NCBI RefSeq assembly: GCF_026283925.1
Contig: NZ_JAPDPF010000005.1
Span: 62,001 to 126,000 of the forward strand
DNA: 64,000 nt
Reading direction: 5' to 3'
Source: Dyella halodurans
GTDB lineage: Bacteria; Pseudomonadota; Gammaproteobacteria; Xanthomonadales; Rhodanobacteraceae
This document shows, piece after piece, positions 44,575 to 54,032 of the stretch; the first letter of the stretch is position 1, and each line of letters begins with the position of its first letter. A program made the translations under genes and the position numbers. The notes below the pieces were generated by a model. It was not told where the DNA came from. It did no database searches and worked only from the letters and a program-made list of their open reading frames with translations.

Positions 44575-45735
44575 TTAGACCTCGTAGCGCACGCCGCCCA
44601 CCCAGGTTTCGCGCGTCACCAGCCCATCATCGAGCACGGCGAAGTCCGCCCGCTGCCCGGCCACCAGGCGACCCTGCGTGCGATCCAGCCCCAACCACGC
44701 GGCGGGATAACTGCTGGCCATGCGCGACGCTTCCGCCAAGGGCAGGCCGACCATGTTCACCAGGTTGCGCACACCCGTCGCCATATCCAGCGCGGAGCCG
44801 GCGAGCACACCGGCGTCACTCTGGCAGATGCCGTCGCGCACAATGATGGTCTGGCCATTGAGCACGTACTCCGGGCTGTCCGAACCGACCGGCGGCATCG
44901 CGTCGGTGACCAGCACGCTCTTGCCGCGCGCCTTCGCCGCGATGGCCACGCGCAAGGCGACTGGATGCACATGATGGCCATCGGCAATCAGCCCGCACCA
45001 ACTGTGCGGATCGTCCAGTGCGGCACCGACTACGCCGGGCTCACGGCTGCCTAGCGGGGTCATCGCGTTATACAGGTGGGTGAAGCCGCACACACCGGCA
45101 TCGAGCGCGGCGCGCGTAGTCGTGTAGTCGGCAGCGGTATGTCCCGCCACCACGATGACGCCGGCCTCACTGAGCTGTCGGATGGTGTCGAGTGGCACTT
45201 CTTCCACCGCCAGCGTCAGCATCACCACGCCACGGCGGTGGCGCGTGATCGCCGCGATATCGTCCGCATCGGGCAGGCGGAACAGCTTGGCGTCGTGAAT
45301 GCCCTTGCGTGCGGTGGCCAGGAACGGGCCTTCCAGGTGGATGCCGAGCACGCCGGGCACGCCTTGCTCGATCGCCGCATCTACGGCGTCGAGCGCCTTG
45401 TGCATGATCTCGGCGGTGTCGGTGATCAGGGTGGGCAGGAAGCCGGTGGTGCCGAACTTGCGATGCGCGGCACCGATCGTCCGCAGTGCATCCACCGTTG
45501 GCTCGGCGTTGAACAGCACGCCGCCGCCGCCATTGACCTGCACGTCGATAAAGCCGGGCACCAACAGCCGACCTCTCAGGTCGTGCGTCTTCGCACTGGC
45601 GACGCGAGGATCGTTCGCGTGCGTGATCGCTTCGATCCGTTCACCGCGCATCAGCACCGCCAGGCCGTCCTGCGGACCGTGATCGGCAAGTACGCGACCG
45701 TTGATAAGCGCAATGAGGGCTTGCGGCGTGGCCAT
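44575..45735 (-). CDS. nagA: N-acetylglucosamine-6-phosphate deacetylase
   Basis: A 386-residue amidohydrolase. Metal and catalytic residues are Glu135 (GIHLEGPF), His199 (VVAGHTAAD), His220 (CGFTHLYNAM) and Asp278 (VTDAMPP). The N-terminal FIDVQVNGGGGVLFN in place of HxH is usual for single-metal NagA. It makes glucosamine-6-phosphate from GlcNAc-6-phosphate in the cytoplasm. Its ATG overlaps the nagB-II stop by one base (TAATG). Confidence 0.96.
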   Translation of the reverse strand: MATPQALIALINGRVLADHGPQDGLAVLMRGERIEAITHANDPRVASAKTHDLRGRLLVPGFIDVQVNGGGGVLFNAEPTVDALRTIGAAHRKFGTTGFLPTLITDTAEIMHKALDAVDAAIEQGVPGVLGIHLEGPFLATARKGIHDAKLFRLPDADDIAAITRHRRGVVMLTLAVEEVPLDTIRQLSEAGVIVVAGHTAADYTTTRAALDAGVCGFTHLYNAMTPLGSREPGVVGAALDDPHSWCGLIADGHHVHPVALRVAIAAKARGKSVLVTDAMPPVGSDSPEYVLNGQTIIVRDGICQSDAGVLAGSALDMATGVRNLVNMVGLPLAEASRMASSYPAAWLGLDRTQGRLVAGQRADFAVLDDGLVTRETWVGGVRYEV

Positions 45736-46769
45736 TACATGGTCTCCGTGACCTTGCGCAGATGCGGCGGGACGTCGGGATCGTAGCCCCGCGCCAGCGA
45801 CAGCGCACTGGCAGCGCGATAGAAACTCTGCACGGCCAGCAGCGGCGCGACGATGGCATCGATACCGGAAGGCAGTGGCAGCGTGCCCGGCTCGGTGCTG
45901 CCTGGCGCGGCCAGCCACACGCGGGCACCGCGTGCGCGGAATTCGCGCGCCACCGCCACGGTGTTCTCGAGCGTGCCGTCATCCTGGGCAAAGAACAGCA
46001 CCGGGAAGCCATCGCCGACCAGCGCCATCGGACCGTGTTTCACTTCGGCGGCGCTGAACGCTTCGGCATGCAGACCGCAGGTTTCCTTAAGCTTGAGCGC
46101 CGCTTCCAGCGCCGCGCCGAAGCCATAGCCGCGACCCACCACGAACAGGTTGCACGCATCGCGCAGGCCATCGGTGAGCGCGCTCCAATCCGAATCCCAG
46201 CCACGACGCAGGTCGTCCGGCAGGCGCGCCACGGCCGCGTGCAGTGAGGCGTCGTCGCTCCAGTGCGCGGTGAGCTGAAGAATTGCCGCGAGCGTGGCGA
46301 GATAACTCTTGGTCGCGGCCACGCTCAGCTCGGGGCCGGCGCGCAGCGGAATCACCGTGTGGGCGAGCGCGGCCAGCGGCGAGTCTTCCACGTTGACCAG
46401 GGCCAGCACCTGCGCACCCGCATCCTTGGCCGCCTGCGCGCTGCGCAGCAGGTCCGGGCTCTTGCCAGACTGCGAGATGGCCACGAACAGGGCGCCTTCC
46501 AGATTCAGGTCGGCATCGTAGATCGACGAGATCGACGGCGACGCCGATGCAGTGATCAGGCCAAGGCGCGTTTCGAACACATACTTGGCATAGGCAGCCG
46601 CATGATCGGAGCTGCCGCGTGCGCAGGTGACGATGAAGCGCGGCGGCTTCGCGCGCAGTTGTTCGCCCAGCGACTTGAGCACGTCGGCGTTTTCACGCAG
46701 CTGGCGCTCGACCACCGCGGCCGACTCGTGAGCCTCGCGGAACATCAGGGTGGAACTGGCTTCTTTCAT
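45735..46769 (-). CDS. Glucosamine-6-phosphate deaminase, SIS type (NagB-II)
   Basis: A 344-residue protein with two SIS domains (IVTCARGSSDHAAAYAKYVFE and SQSGKSPDLLRSAQAAKDAGA in the first; VVGRGYGFGAALEAALKLKETC and AAEVKHGPMALVGDGFPV in the second). It resembles the isomerase half of GlmS without a glutaminase, as in the NagB-II deaminases that replace classical NagB in Xanthomonas, Shewanella and relatives. Reaction: glucosamine-6-phosphate to fructose-6-phosphate and ammonia. It lies between the regulator and nagA in one operon. Confidence 0.93.
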   Translation of the reverse strand: MKEASSTLMFREAHESAAVVERQLRENADVLKSLGEQLRAKPPRFIVTCARGSSDHAAAYAKYVFETRLGLITASASPSISSIYDADLNLEGALFVAISQSGKSPDLLRSAQAAKDAGAQVLALVNVEDSPLAALAHTVIPLRAGPELSVAATKSYLATLAAILQLTAHWSDDASLHAAVARLPDDLRRGWDSDWSALTDGLRDACNLFVVGRGYGFGAALEAALKLKETCGLHAEAFSAAEVKHGPMALVGDGFPVLFFAQDDGTLENTVAVAREFRARGARVWLAAPGSTEPGTLPLPSGIDAIVAPLLAVQSFYRAASALSLARGYDPDVPPHLRKVTETM

Positions 46770-46830
46770 GGCTATCTCGATGGCTTGCGTGTGGGCGCCG
46801 GCCGCGGGAGAGGGCGTGCTGGCGCGCGCC

Positions 46831-47883
46831 TCAACCTTTGCGCGGCGCCGATGTGGGTGGCGGCGCGGTGGAACCGCGAACCACCAGTTCGGGAATGAAG
46901 CATTCGTTGGACGGCATGTCGGCAGCGGTACCGGCCTTGTGTTGCAGCTCGGCCATCAGCTGCAAGGCAGCATGCTGGCCGATCTCGCTGGTCGACTGGC
47001 GTGCGGTGGTCAGCGCTGGCCACGCCTGCTTGGAGAACGGGCTGTCCTCGAAGCCGGCGATGGAAAGATTCCACGGCACGTCCATGCCGCTGGAGCGCGC
47101 GGCCGCGAGCACGCCCGCGGCGATTTCGTCGTTGCTGCCGAAGATCGCGGTCGGCGGATCCTTCAGCGCGAGCAATTTGCGCGCGCCACGAAAGCCATCG
47201 TCGAACGCGTAGCGACCGGGCAGCACCAGCTTCTTGTCGAGTGGCACGCCGTAGTCCTTCAGCGCGTCGGCGTAACCCTGGTAGCGCTCCGGGCTGGAAC
47301 GATGGTGCGGTTCGCCCCACAGGAAGCCGATGCGCGTGTGACCAAGCTGGATCAGGTGTTCGGTGATCGCATACGCCGCACTGCGGTCGTCGATGTAGAC
47401 GCAGGGCGAGCCGTCATGCGGGTCTTCGCGCGAGGAAATGATGCGCACGAAGCTGATGTCGTTCTCGGTCAGCTGGGCGATCAGGTCCGCCTGTTCGGAC
47501 ATCGGCGGCGCCAGCACGAGGCCGGCGAGACGATTGCGCTCGACCAGCGAACAAAGTTCGTCCGCAAGATCCGGTGACGACGCATCGCAGGGATGGATCA
47601 GCAGGCCATAGCCGCGCTGGCGGCAGGCCGACAACACGCCGTCCTGCATGCTGATCACGTAATGCGCGTTGGGGTTGTCGTAGACCAGGCCAATCGCATA
47701 CGCATGCGTGCTGCGCAGGCCGCGCGCCGAGAGATTGGGCTGGTAGCCCAGCGCCTCGATCGCGCGTTCGACCTTTTCACGCGTATCCGCGCGTACCGAG
47801 GCCTCCCGGTTGATCACGCGTGAGACCGTTTTGAGCGAAACGCCCGAACGCTTGGCGACGTCCTTGATGGTGGGGTTGCGCAA
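46831..47883 (-). CDS. LacI family regulator of GlcNAc genes
   Basis: A 350-residue LacI-type repressor. Helix-turn-helix and hinge are at residues 1-60 (TIKDVAKRSGVSLKTVSRVIN, PNLSARGLRS), followed by a periplasmic-binding-like sensor domain (IFGSNDEIAAGVLAAARSSGM). The start is a TTG at 47883, chosen because TIKDVAKRSGVS must be near the N-terminus and GGAG lies 8 bases upstream; no ATG or GTG is available. Context (nagA, nagB-II, nagP) makes it the likely NagR/NagQ-type repressor acting on TGACAACGTTGTCA sites. The inducer is probably GlcNAc-6-phosphate or a relative. Confidence 0.9.
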   Translation of the reverse strand: MRNPTIKDVAKRSGVSLKTVSRVINREASVRADTREKVERAIEALGYQPNLSARGLRSTHAYAIGLVYDNPNAHYVISMQDGVLSACRQRGYGLLIHPCDASSPDLADELCSLVERNRLAGLVLAPPMSEQADLIAQLTENDISFVRIISSREDPHDGSPCVYIDDRSAAYAITEHLIQLGHTRIGFLWGEPHHRSSPERYQGYADALKDYGVPLDKKLVLPGRYAFDDGFRGARKLLALKDPPTAIFGSNDEIAAGVLAAARSSGMDVPWNLSIAGFEDSPFSKQAWPALTTARQSTSEIGQHAALQLMAELQHKAGTAADMPSNECFIPELVVRGSTAPPPTSAPRKG

Positions 47884-47974
47884 CAGGGGAACTCCGGCAG
47901 AACGGGAAGGGCATCGTAGCCCAGCGGATAGGTGCGGGTCGGCGGCGTGACGTCTGGTTCGCCGCCTTGCCCAC

Positions 47975-49261
47975 TCAGGCGAGGTGTTGGCCTACACGAT
48001 GACCCTTCAAACCGTAATAAAGGATGTAGAGGTAGCAGGGCACCATCAGCACCAGGAATACCAGCTGGAAGTTGAAATGCTGTTTCAGGTGCACGAACAG
48101 TTGCGGCACCAGCGCACCGCCGGCGATGGCCATGATGAGCAGGGCCGAACCGCGCTCGGTGAGCTTGCCAAGCCCCTTGATCGCGAGCGGAAAGATCGCC
48201 GGCCACATCATCGCGTTGGCAAATCCCAGGGCGGCAACGAAGGCCACCGAGGCATAGCCGTGGGTGACATAGGCACCGACCGTGAACAGCACGCCCAGCA
48301 CGGCCGATGCGGCGAGATAGCCCTGTTGCGAGATCACGCGCGGGATAAGGGCCAGGCCAGCGAGATAACCCACCAGCATCGCCACCAGGGTGAACGAGGT
48401 GAAGTGCTTGGTCTCATCCAGCGGCAGCCCGAAGCCCTGGCCGTAGGTGCCGATGGCGTCGCCGGCCATCACTTCCACGCCGACATAGAGGAACAGGCAC
48501 AGCACGCCCAGCCATAGATGCGGAAAGCTGAAGATGCCGCCCTTGGCGTGGCCGATCTCCGCTTCGCTGTTGGCACCCGACGGCTTGATCTCCGGTAGCG
48601 ACGAGCGCACCACCCAGATCGCCAGCAGCACCAGCAGGCCCGCCATGATCATGTACGGCATGTGCACCTTGGCGGCGAACGCATTGAGCAGCGCCTCGCG
48701 TGCTTCGGGCGTGGGCGCCGCCTTGACTTGCTGGTCGAACGTATCGATTCCCGACAGCACGAGCGCACCAAAGACGAACGGCGCCAGTGCGCCTGCAATC
48801 TTGTTGCAGATGCCCATGAAGGCAATGCGCTGCGCCGCGCTGTCGATCGGACCGAGGATGCTGATGTACGGGTTGGAAGCCGTCTGCAACAGCGCGAGCC
48901 CCGCGCCAATCACGAACAGGCCGACCAGTGCGCCGTAGAAGACCCGCATGCTGACGAACTGGCCGAACATCACCGCGCCGATGGCCATGACGAACAGGCC
49001 AAGGCCCATGCCCTTTTTCATGCCCGTGCGGCGAAGCACGCTCGACGACGGAATGGCCAGGAAGAAGTACGAGAAGTAGAACACCAGCGGCACCAGGAAG
49101 GCCGACACGTCGTCCACGTTGAAAGCGAGCTTGACGAAGGTGATCAGCGGGCCGTTGAGCCATGTGACGAAGCCGAAGATGAAGAACAGCACGCCGATGA
49201 TCAGCATCGGTACCAGGCTGGAAGAGCGCGACTCGCCGGCGGCGAGCGATGTTGACGACAT
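47975..49261 (-). CDS. nagP: NagP-type sugar MFS permease
   Basis: A 428-residue polytopic transporter of the FucP/GluP/NagP branch of the MFS. Signs are MLIIGVLFFIFGFVTWLNGPL at the N-terminus, SYFFLAIPSSSVLRRTGMKKG, LQTASNPYISILGP and FVAALGFANAMMWPAIFPLAIKGLG. FucP-type carriers bring in fucose, glucose/galactose or GlcNAc with protons; gene context points to GlcNAc. The ATG at 49261 has GGGGAG upstream; the open frame begins earlier but without family similarity. First gene of nagP-lacI-nagB-nagA. Confidence 0.92.
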   Translation of the reverse strand: MSSTSLAAGESRSSSLVPMLIIGVLFFIFGFVTWLNGPLITFVKLAFNVDDVSAFLVPLVFYFSYFFLAIPSSSVLRRTGMKKGMGLGLFVMAIGAVMFGQFVSMRVFYGALVGLFVIGAGLALLQTASNPYISILGPIDSAAQRIAFMGICNKIAGALAPFVFGALVLSGIDTFDQQVKAAPTPEAREALLNAFAAKVHMPYMIMAGLLVLLAIWVVRSSLPEIKPSGANSEAEIGHAKGGIFSFPHLWLGVLCLFLYVGVEVMAGDAIGTYGQGFGLPLDETKHFTSFTLVAMLVGYLAGLALIPRVISQQGYLAASAVLGVLFTVGAYVTHGYASVAFVAALGFANAMMWPAIFPLAIKGLGKLTERGSALLIMAIAGGALVPQLFVHLKQHFNFQLVFLVLMVPCYLYILYYGLKGHRVGQHLA

Positions 49262-49330
49262 GGTGTAAGGACTCCCCGCGGGTTTCCGATGACTGACTGC
49301 ATGGCCGATGGCCATGACTTCCCCGCGCTG

Positions 49331-49360
49331 TTTATCCGCGTTAACTAGCAACGTTGTCAA
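49331..49360 (-). promoter_or_regulatory. nagP promoter overlapped by a LacI-type operator
   Basis: Minus-strand TTGACA (49355-49360), an 18-base spacer and GATAAA (49331-49336) form the nagP promoter. The -35 box is part of an operator-like sequence TAGCAACGTTGTCA (49346-49359), which differs from the perfect site at 49591 at two positions. A further half-site CGTTGTCA is at 49373-49380. A repressor bound here would block the polymerase. Confidence 0.65.
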
Positions 49361-49590
49361 TTACTGTCGCCTCGTTGTCAGGCGCCGTGCTGGCCGTATA
49401 CCCCACATGGTACGCCGACACCTGCCGTCCATGGCGCGCCGCCGCAAACCATTGTCGAGCGCTGTCATTTGGCCGTCAAACCGCGCCAGCCCGGTATTCA
49501 TGCGGTTTTAACAAGTACGTCCTGCATAGCGTCTCAATGCCATTGGTGCACCGCAGCACGCACCTTTGGCGACTAGGAAAAATGTCCTGT

Positions 49591-49604
49591 TGACAACGTT
49601 GTCA
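49591..49604. promoter_or_regulatory. Perfect palindromic operator TGACAACGTTGTCA
   Basis: A 14-base perfect palindrome, 57 bases before the glucokinase ATG and 330 bases from nagP. With one preceding T it also forms TTGACA (49590-49595), so it could overlap the -35 box of the glucokinase-TonB receptor direction, though the -10 region is poor. The sequence agrees with NagR/NagQ-type sites described for GlcNAc genes in other gammaproteobacteria. Nothing else was seen in the remaining 300 bases of this divergent gap. Confidence 0.75.
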
Positions 49605-49660
49605 TCCATTCCCAGACTCCGGCCAAAACAAGCCACGTTTGACAAGGGCGTGACGAACAC

Positions 49661-50731
49661 ATGACGGGAGGGAATGTGGGGGAAGTGGCCAACCACGGCA
49701 GTGCGCGCAAGCTGGCGACGCAGGGCGATGTGTTTCTCGCGGCCGACGTCGGCGGTACGCATGCGCGCATCGGGCTGGTAAGCCAGCACCCGGATGGCCA
49801 GCGGCCCGTCACCGTGCTGCAGTACCACCGTTACGCCTGCGCCGACTGGCCGAGCCTGACCGCGGTGCTGAAGGACTTCGTCGACCAGCTCGATCGTTCC
49901 GTCCATGTGCATCGCTGTGCGGTGGCCAGCGCCGGCTATGTACTGGGCGACGCCATCGTCAACGACAACCTGCCCTGGCCGGTGTCCATCCGGGACATTC
50001 GTGACAGCCTCGGCATCGACCAGCTCGCGGTCATCAACGATTTCGAAGCGGTGGCTTATGCCACGCAGTTCCTGGCCCAGGCCGACACCACGCCGGTGAT
50101 CGAGACCACGGCGGCACCTGCCGTCGGTCCCGTGCTGGTGATGGGTCCTGGCACGGGGCTTGGCTCGGCCGTGCTGCTGCCGGGCCACCCGCGCGCCACC
50201 GTGCTGGCCACCGAAGCAGGGCAGATCGCGCTGGCGCCGGGCAATGAACGCGAAATCGAGATCCTGCGCTATCTCGCGCGCGATCGCGCCTACGTGTCGT
50301 TCGAGCACGCCCTGTCCGGTCCGGGCCTGCTCAATCTTTATCGCGCGATCTGCGACCTGAGCAAACAGGCTCCGACGCTGACCGTGCCCAGCCAGGTGAC
50401 CCAGGCCGCGCTCGATCGCAGCGATGCCGCGGCCGTCGAGGCGCTGGATGTGTTCTGCAGTCTGCTCGGCAGTTTTGTCGGCGACTTGGTGCTGCTTTAT
50501 GGCGCGCGCGGTGGCGTGTTCCTGGCCGGCGGCATCCTGCCGCAGATCCGCGATGTGCTGCTCGCCAGCAACTTCCGGCAGCGCTTCTTCAACAAGGGCG
50601 TGATGCGCGCCTTCTTGCAGCAGGTTCCTGTACGACTGATGGAGCACGGCCAACTCGGCGTGATTGGCGCAGCCGGACTGTATCTGGATGGCCAGCACCC
50701 GAGCTTGGGGGAGAACGCAGCACCAACGTAA
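49661..50731 (+). CDS. glk: Glucokinase-family sugar kinase
   Basis: A 356-residue Glk-family (not ROK) hexokinase. The phosphate loop is FLAADVGGTHARIGLV, the catalytic region NDNLPWPVSIRDIRDSLG and VINDFEAVAYA, and the adenosine motif GPGTGLGSAVLLPG. In a GlcNAc locus it may phosphorylate GlcNAc or glucose after import by NagP. The ATG at 49661 is the open-frame start; GTG codons at 49676 or 49685 follow a GGGAGGG and could be the true start. First gene of the plus-strand half of the regulon. Confidence 0.9.
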   Translation: MTGGNVGEVANHGSARKLATQGDVFLAADVGGTHARIGLVSQHPDGQRPVTVLQYHRYACADWPSLTAVLKDFVDQLDRSVHVHRCAVASAGYVLGDAIVNDNLPWPVSIRDIRDSLGIDQLAVINDFEAVAYATQFLAQADTTPVIETTAAPAVGPVLVMGPGTGLGSAVLLPGHPRATVLATEAGQIALAPGNEREIEILRYLARDRAYVSFEHALSGPGLLNLYRAICDLSKQAPTLTVPSQVTQAALDRSDAAAVEALDVFCSLLGSFVGDLVLLYGARGGVFLAGGILPQIRDVLLASNFRQRFFNKGVMRAFLQQVPVRLMEHGQLGVIGAAGLYLDGQHPSLGENAAPT

Positions 50732-50838
50732 CACCGCAGATTCGTAGCACTGAACCGGGCATTGAGCCCAGACAGCCACGTAGCAGCCGGACGACCCACA
50801 TACATCCGCTGCCGATATGCCTTCGAGGGGAGGAAACC

Positions 50839-53628
50839 ATGTCACACCGCAAAACACTGCTAGCAGTAAGCATCATCACCGGTCTCTGTTTGGCTGGCTC
50901 GCTTCACGCGCAAGACGCCACCAAGCCGTCCGGTCCCGCCGCAGCGCCGGCGCAATCGACCGACCAGCAGGCCAGCGCCGACCAGGCCCAGGCCAAGCAG
51001 CTCGCCACCGTGACCGTGACCGGCATCCGCGCCAGCTTGCAGGCGTCGATGGATACCAAGCGCAACGCCGACGCCATCGTCGACGCCGTTACCGCGCTGG
51101 ATATCGGCAAGTTCCCGGCCAGCAACGTGGCTGAAGCACTGGCGCAGATTCCGGGCGTGACGCTGGACCGCCAGCTCGGTGCGACGCAGCGCGTCAGCAT
51201 CAACGGCATGGACCCCAGCCTCAACCTGACCCTGCTCGATGGCCATCCGGTCGCACAGGCGGTGTGGTTGTACGACGACAGCCCGAACCGCGGCTTCAAC
51301 TTCTCGCTGCTGTCGCCGGAAGTGATCGGCGCCATCGAGGTCTACAAGAGCATCGAGGCTCGCCTGCCGGAAGGCGCGATGGGCGGCCTCATCAACATGC
51401 ACACGGTCAGGCCGCTTGATGCGCCTTCGAACACGGTTTCCGGTTCGGTCGGCATCAACTACAACGACATGGTGGACAGCACCCGTCCATCTGCCTCGAT
51501 CTTCTACAACTGGCACAACGCCGACAAGACCTTTGGTTTCAACGTCTCGGCGCAGCACTTCGAGCAGTTCAACAATCGCGAAGGCCTGGAGAACTACGGC
51601 TATTCCAGCGTTGCTTCGGTGAACACCGCAGCGCTCGCCAAGGGCAACAACGCGATCCAGAACGAGCTGAATGCGGGCACCATCAAGCCCACGGACATGA
51701 TGCCGAACCAGGTTGCCGCCACCAACTTCCAGCAGGTCGAGAAGCGTGACAGCATCACCACGAACTTCGAGTGGGCGCCGACGCAGTCCTTCACCAGCAA
51801 CCTGAACCTGATGTACTCCAGGGACAACCTGGACAACGTCAACCAGTCGATGTATCCGTGGGCCACAAACAGCCCGGCCGGCATCACCTCGCTGACCGAA
51901 GGCCCGAACGGCATCATCACCAGTGGCACCCAGGCTGGTACGCCGTGCCTGAACAGCACCAACTGCACCAGCACTGCACACACCTTCACCGACAACAATG
52001 CGCGCATCTCGCATGTCACCACCAAGGGCGCCGACCTGCAGCTCGATTACAAGGGTGACGGCTGGCAGCTGCACGGTCAGGGCGGCGTAAGCGACTCGCG
52101 CAACCCGATGCAGCAGGCCGTGAAGGAAATCTTCTACGGCGGTGCCTTCAACTGGAGCCTGAGCCAGGGCCCGCAGTTCACCGATCCGTCCACGGCCAAC
52201 AATCCCAACTACTGGGCTGACAACGGCTGGGGCGGCAACCTGGGTAAGGAGCTGTACAAGGCCCGCGACGGCTACGGCCAGCTCGACTTCACCAAGGACT
52301 TCGACAGCTTCCTCAACAGCGTGCAGGTCGGCGCTCGTTATGTTGACCACACCGAAAGCCAGACGCTCAACGTCTACACGGGCGCGCAAACGCTCACCCT
52401 CAACCAGATCGGCTTCGGTGGCCTGAGCAACCTGCAGGGTTCGCGCGATCTGGGCCTGAGCCAGAGCTCGATCGAGCACGTGCAGACCATGGGCCAGCAG
52501 GCGATCTTCGACGCCGTTACCAATTCGCCTGGCTTCGGCTCGGCGACCGATCCGAACTCGTTCTGGGACAACACCTTCGCGGTTCAGCAGAAGAACACGT
52601 CGGGCTACCTGCAGGCGAACTTCGGCAACGACAACCTGCGCGGCAATGTCGGCGTGCGCTACGTGCATACCGAAAACAGCAGCAGCGGCTGGGTCATTCC
52701 GGCTTCGTGCGCCTCTGCAGACGTGTATCCGTGCAATTTCCCGGCTGGCTTCGGCTATATCACCCAGAACAGTTCGCGTAACAACTGGCTGCCGGCACTC
52801 AACATCGCCTATAACGTCACGCCGGACATCATCCTGCGCGGCGCTGGCTCGGAAACCATTGCCTACGCACCGTTCAACCAGATGGCGCCGTACTTCGCCG
52901 CCAACGACACCGTGCTCACGGCCGTCGCTGGTAACCCGAATCTGAGTCCGTATCGTTCGGTCAACTGGGACGGTTCGGCCGAGTGGTATTTCGACCCGCA
53001 CTCCGTCGTGGCCGTGTCGTTCTTCTACAAGAACGTGCTCAACTACATCGTCAATGCAGCGACGATGCAGGAGCGCGTGAACGGCTCCTGGACGCTGCCG
53101 GGTTACCAGATCAATGCCGCGTCGTTGATCGCCACCGGCCAGTGCACCACGGCTGGTATCTGTAACTACAACGTCACCGCACCGGTTGACGGTGGCGGCG
53201 CCACGGTCAAGGGCGGCACCTTGGCCTACCAGCAGGCGTACGCCTACGGCTTCGGTCTGCGTGCCAACTACACGTACTCCGACGCGCATACCAACAACAA
53301 CGGCGCGCTGCCGTACAACTCCAAGAACTCGTACACCATCGCGCCGTATTACGAGGAAGGCCCGTACAGCGCCAGCGTTGCCTACAGCTACCGCTCCAGC
53401 TACCTCGCCGGCGGTTATGTGGCTGGCGCACCGGCGACTTACATCGACGGCTTCAAGGAGCTGGATGCCACCCTGGGTTACCAGATCAACCAGTACCTGT
53501 CGCTCAACCTCAACATGCTCAACCTGCTCAACTCCAAGTACTACGCGTACCTGGGCAGCAAGACGCAGATGTCGGCCGAGTACGTCACGGGCCGCCAGTT
53601 CATGCTGAAGCTGCAGTTCAAGCTGTAA
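50839..53628 (+). CDS. TonB-dependent outer membrane receptor (chitin/GlcNAc oligosaccharides)
   Basis: A 929-residue receptor with a signal peptide (cleavage near LHA-QD), a Gln/Ala-rich linker, a TonB-box-like ATVTVTGIRASLQ, a plug domain (IVDAVTALDIGKFPASNVAEALAQIPGVTLDR) and a C-terminal barrel ending in LKLQFKL. The N-terminal arrangement TVTVTGIRASL is typical of the large carbohydrate-uptake receptors of Xanthomonadales. GAGGGGAGGAAACC precedes the ATG. Its place between a sugar kinase and two hexosaminidase-type enzymes suggests uptake of chito-oligosaccharides; the plug and linker show nothing that proves the substrate. Confidence 0.93.
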   Translation: MSHRKTLLAVSIITGLCLAGSLHAQDATKPSGPAAAPAQSTDQQASADQAQAKQLATVTVTGIRASLQASMDTKRNADAIVDAVTALDIGKFPASNVAEALAQIPGVTLDRQLGATQRVSINGMDPSLNLTLLDGHPVAQAVWLYDDSPNRGFNFSLLSPEVIGAIEVYKSIEARLPEGAMGGLINMHTVRPLDAPSNTVSGSVGINYNDMVDSTRPSASIFYNWHNADKTFGFNVSAQHFEQFNNREGLENYGYSSVASVNTAALAKGNNAIQNELNAGTIKPTDMMPNQVAATNFQQVEKRDSITTNFEWAPTQSFTSNLNLMYSRDNLDNVNQSMYPWATNSPAGITSLTEGPNGIITSGTQAGTPCLNSTNCTSTAHTFTDNNARISHVTTKGADLQLDYKGDGWQLHGQGGVSDSRNPMQQAVKEIFYGGAFNWSLSQGPQFTDPSTANNPNYWADNGWGGNLGKELYKARDGYGQLDFTKDFDSFLNSVQVGARYVDHTESQTLNVYTGAQTLTLNQIGFGGLSNLQGSRDLGLSQSSIEHVQTMGQQAIFDAVTNSPGFGSATDPNSFWDNTFAVQQKNTSGYLQANFGNDNLRGNVGVRYVHTENSSSGWVIPASCASADVYPCNFPAGFGYITQNSSRNNWLPALNIAYNVTPDIILRGAGSETIAYAPFNQMAPYFAANDTVLTAVAGNPNLSPYRSVNWDGSAEWYFDPHSVVAVSFFYKNVLNYIVNAATMQERVNGSWTLPGYQINAASLIATGQCTTAGICNYNVTAPVDGGGATVKGGTLAYQQAYAYGFGLRANYTYSDAHTNNNGALPYNSKNSYTIAPYYEEGPYSASVAYSYRSSYLAGGYVAGAPATYIDGFKELDATLGYQINQYLSLNLNMLNLLNSKYYAYLGSKTQMSAEYVTGRQFMLKLQFKL

Positions 53629-53648
53629 GGCTGCCATCCGCGGTTCGA

Positions 53649-53672
53649 GGGGCCTGGTCTTGGCCAGGCCCC
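53649..53672 (+). terminator. Hairpin after TonB receptor
   Basis: GGGGCCTGG (53649-53657) pairs with CCAGGCCCC (53664-53672) around a 6-base loop, 20 bases after the receptor stop, with flanking GAG/TTC adding a pair or two. TTCG rather than a T run follows, so it could be a weak terminator or a 3'-end stabilising structure. Confidence 0.6.
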
Positions 53673-54032
53673 TTCGAGGAACGGGAACCCGCGGGTGCGA
53701 CCGTGTAAGCGTCGCATCGGTGCCGTCGTCAGGACGGTTGATCGCCACCAGGCGCCAACTGGCCTATCGGAAAGCACACTTCCCATCCTTGGCCTTTCGA
53801 AGACCAGCGGCGTCAATGCCGGTCGTGGACTCGGACCCGCCACGTCCACGATCGACCTGGCACGCAAGTCATCGAGAGGAGAAGTTCGCCACGGAATCAA
53901 GGTGAGCAGCGTGACACTCTTGTCCTGCGACGAGGGCTTACGCGGCAACGGTTCCGTGCTTGATCATCGTTTGCGTTTGCACCACTTCCACGTTTCATCA
54001 GGAACTTTGAAGCCGTTGGCTTCCCTCCCCAC
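53673..54032. other. Non-coding stretch between two similar hairpins
   Basis: About 360 bases without a supportable gene. One plus-strand frame (53695-54078) is open for 127 codons but has no family features, no ribosome site and runs into the terminator. The region is framed by two related hairpins (GGGGCCTGG.. and GGGCCTGGCA..). It could hold a small RNA or the remains of a lost gene; I see no direct proof of either. Confidence 0.3.

Noticed and set aside
50860-53748. 962-codon minus-strand open frame
   Set aside because: Antisense shadow of the TonB receptor; the sense frame has a signal peptide, plug and barrel.
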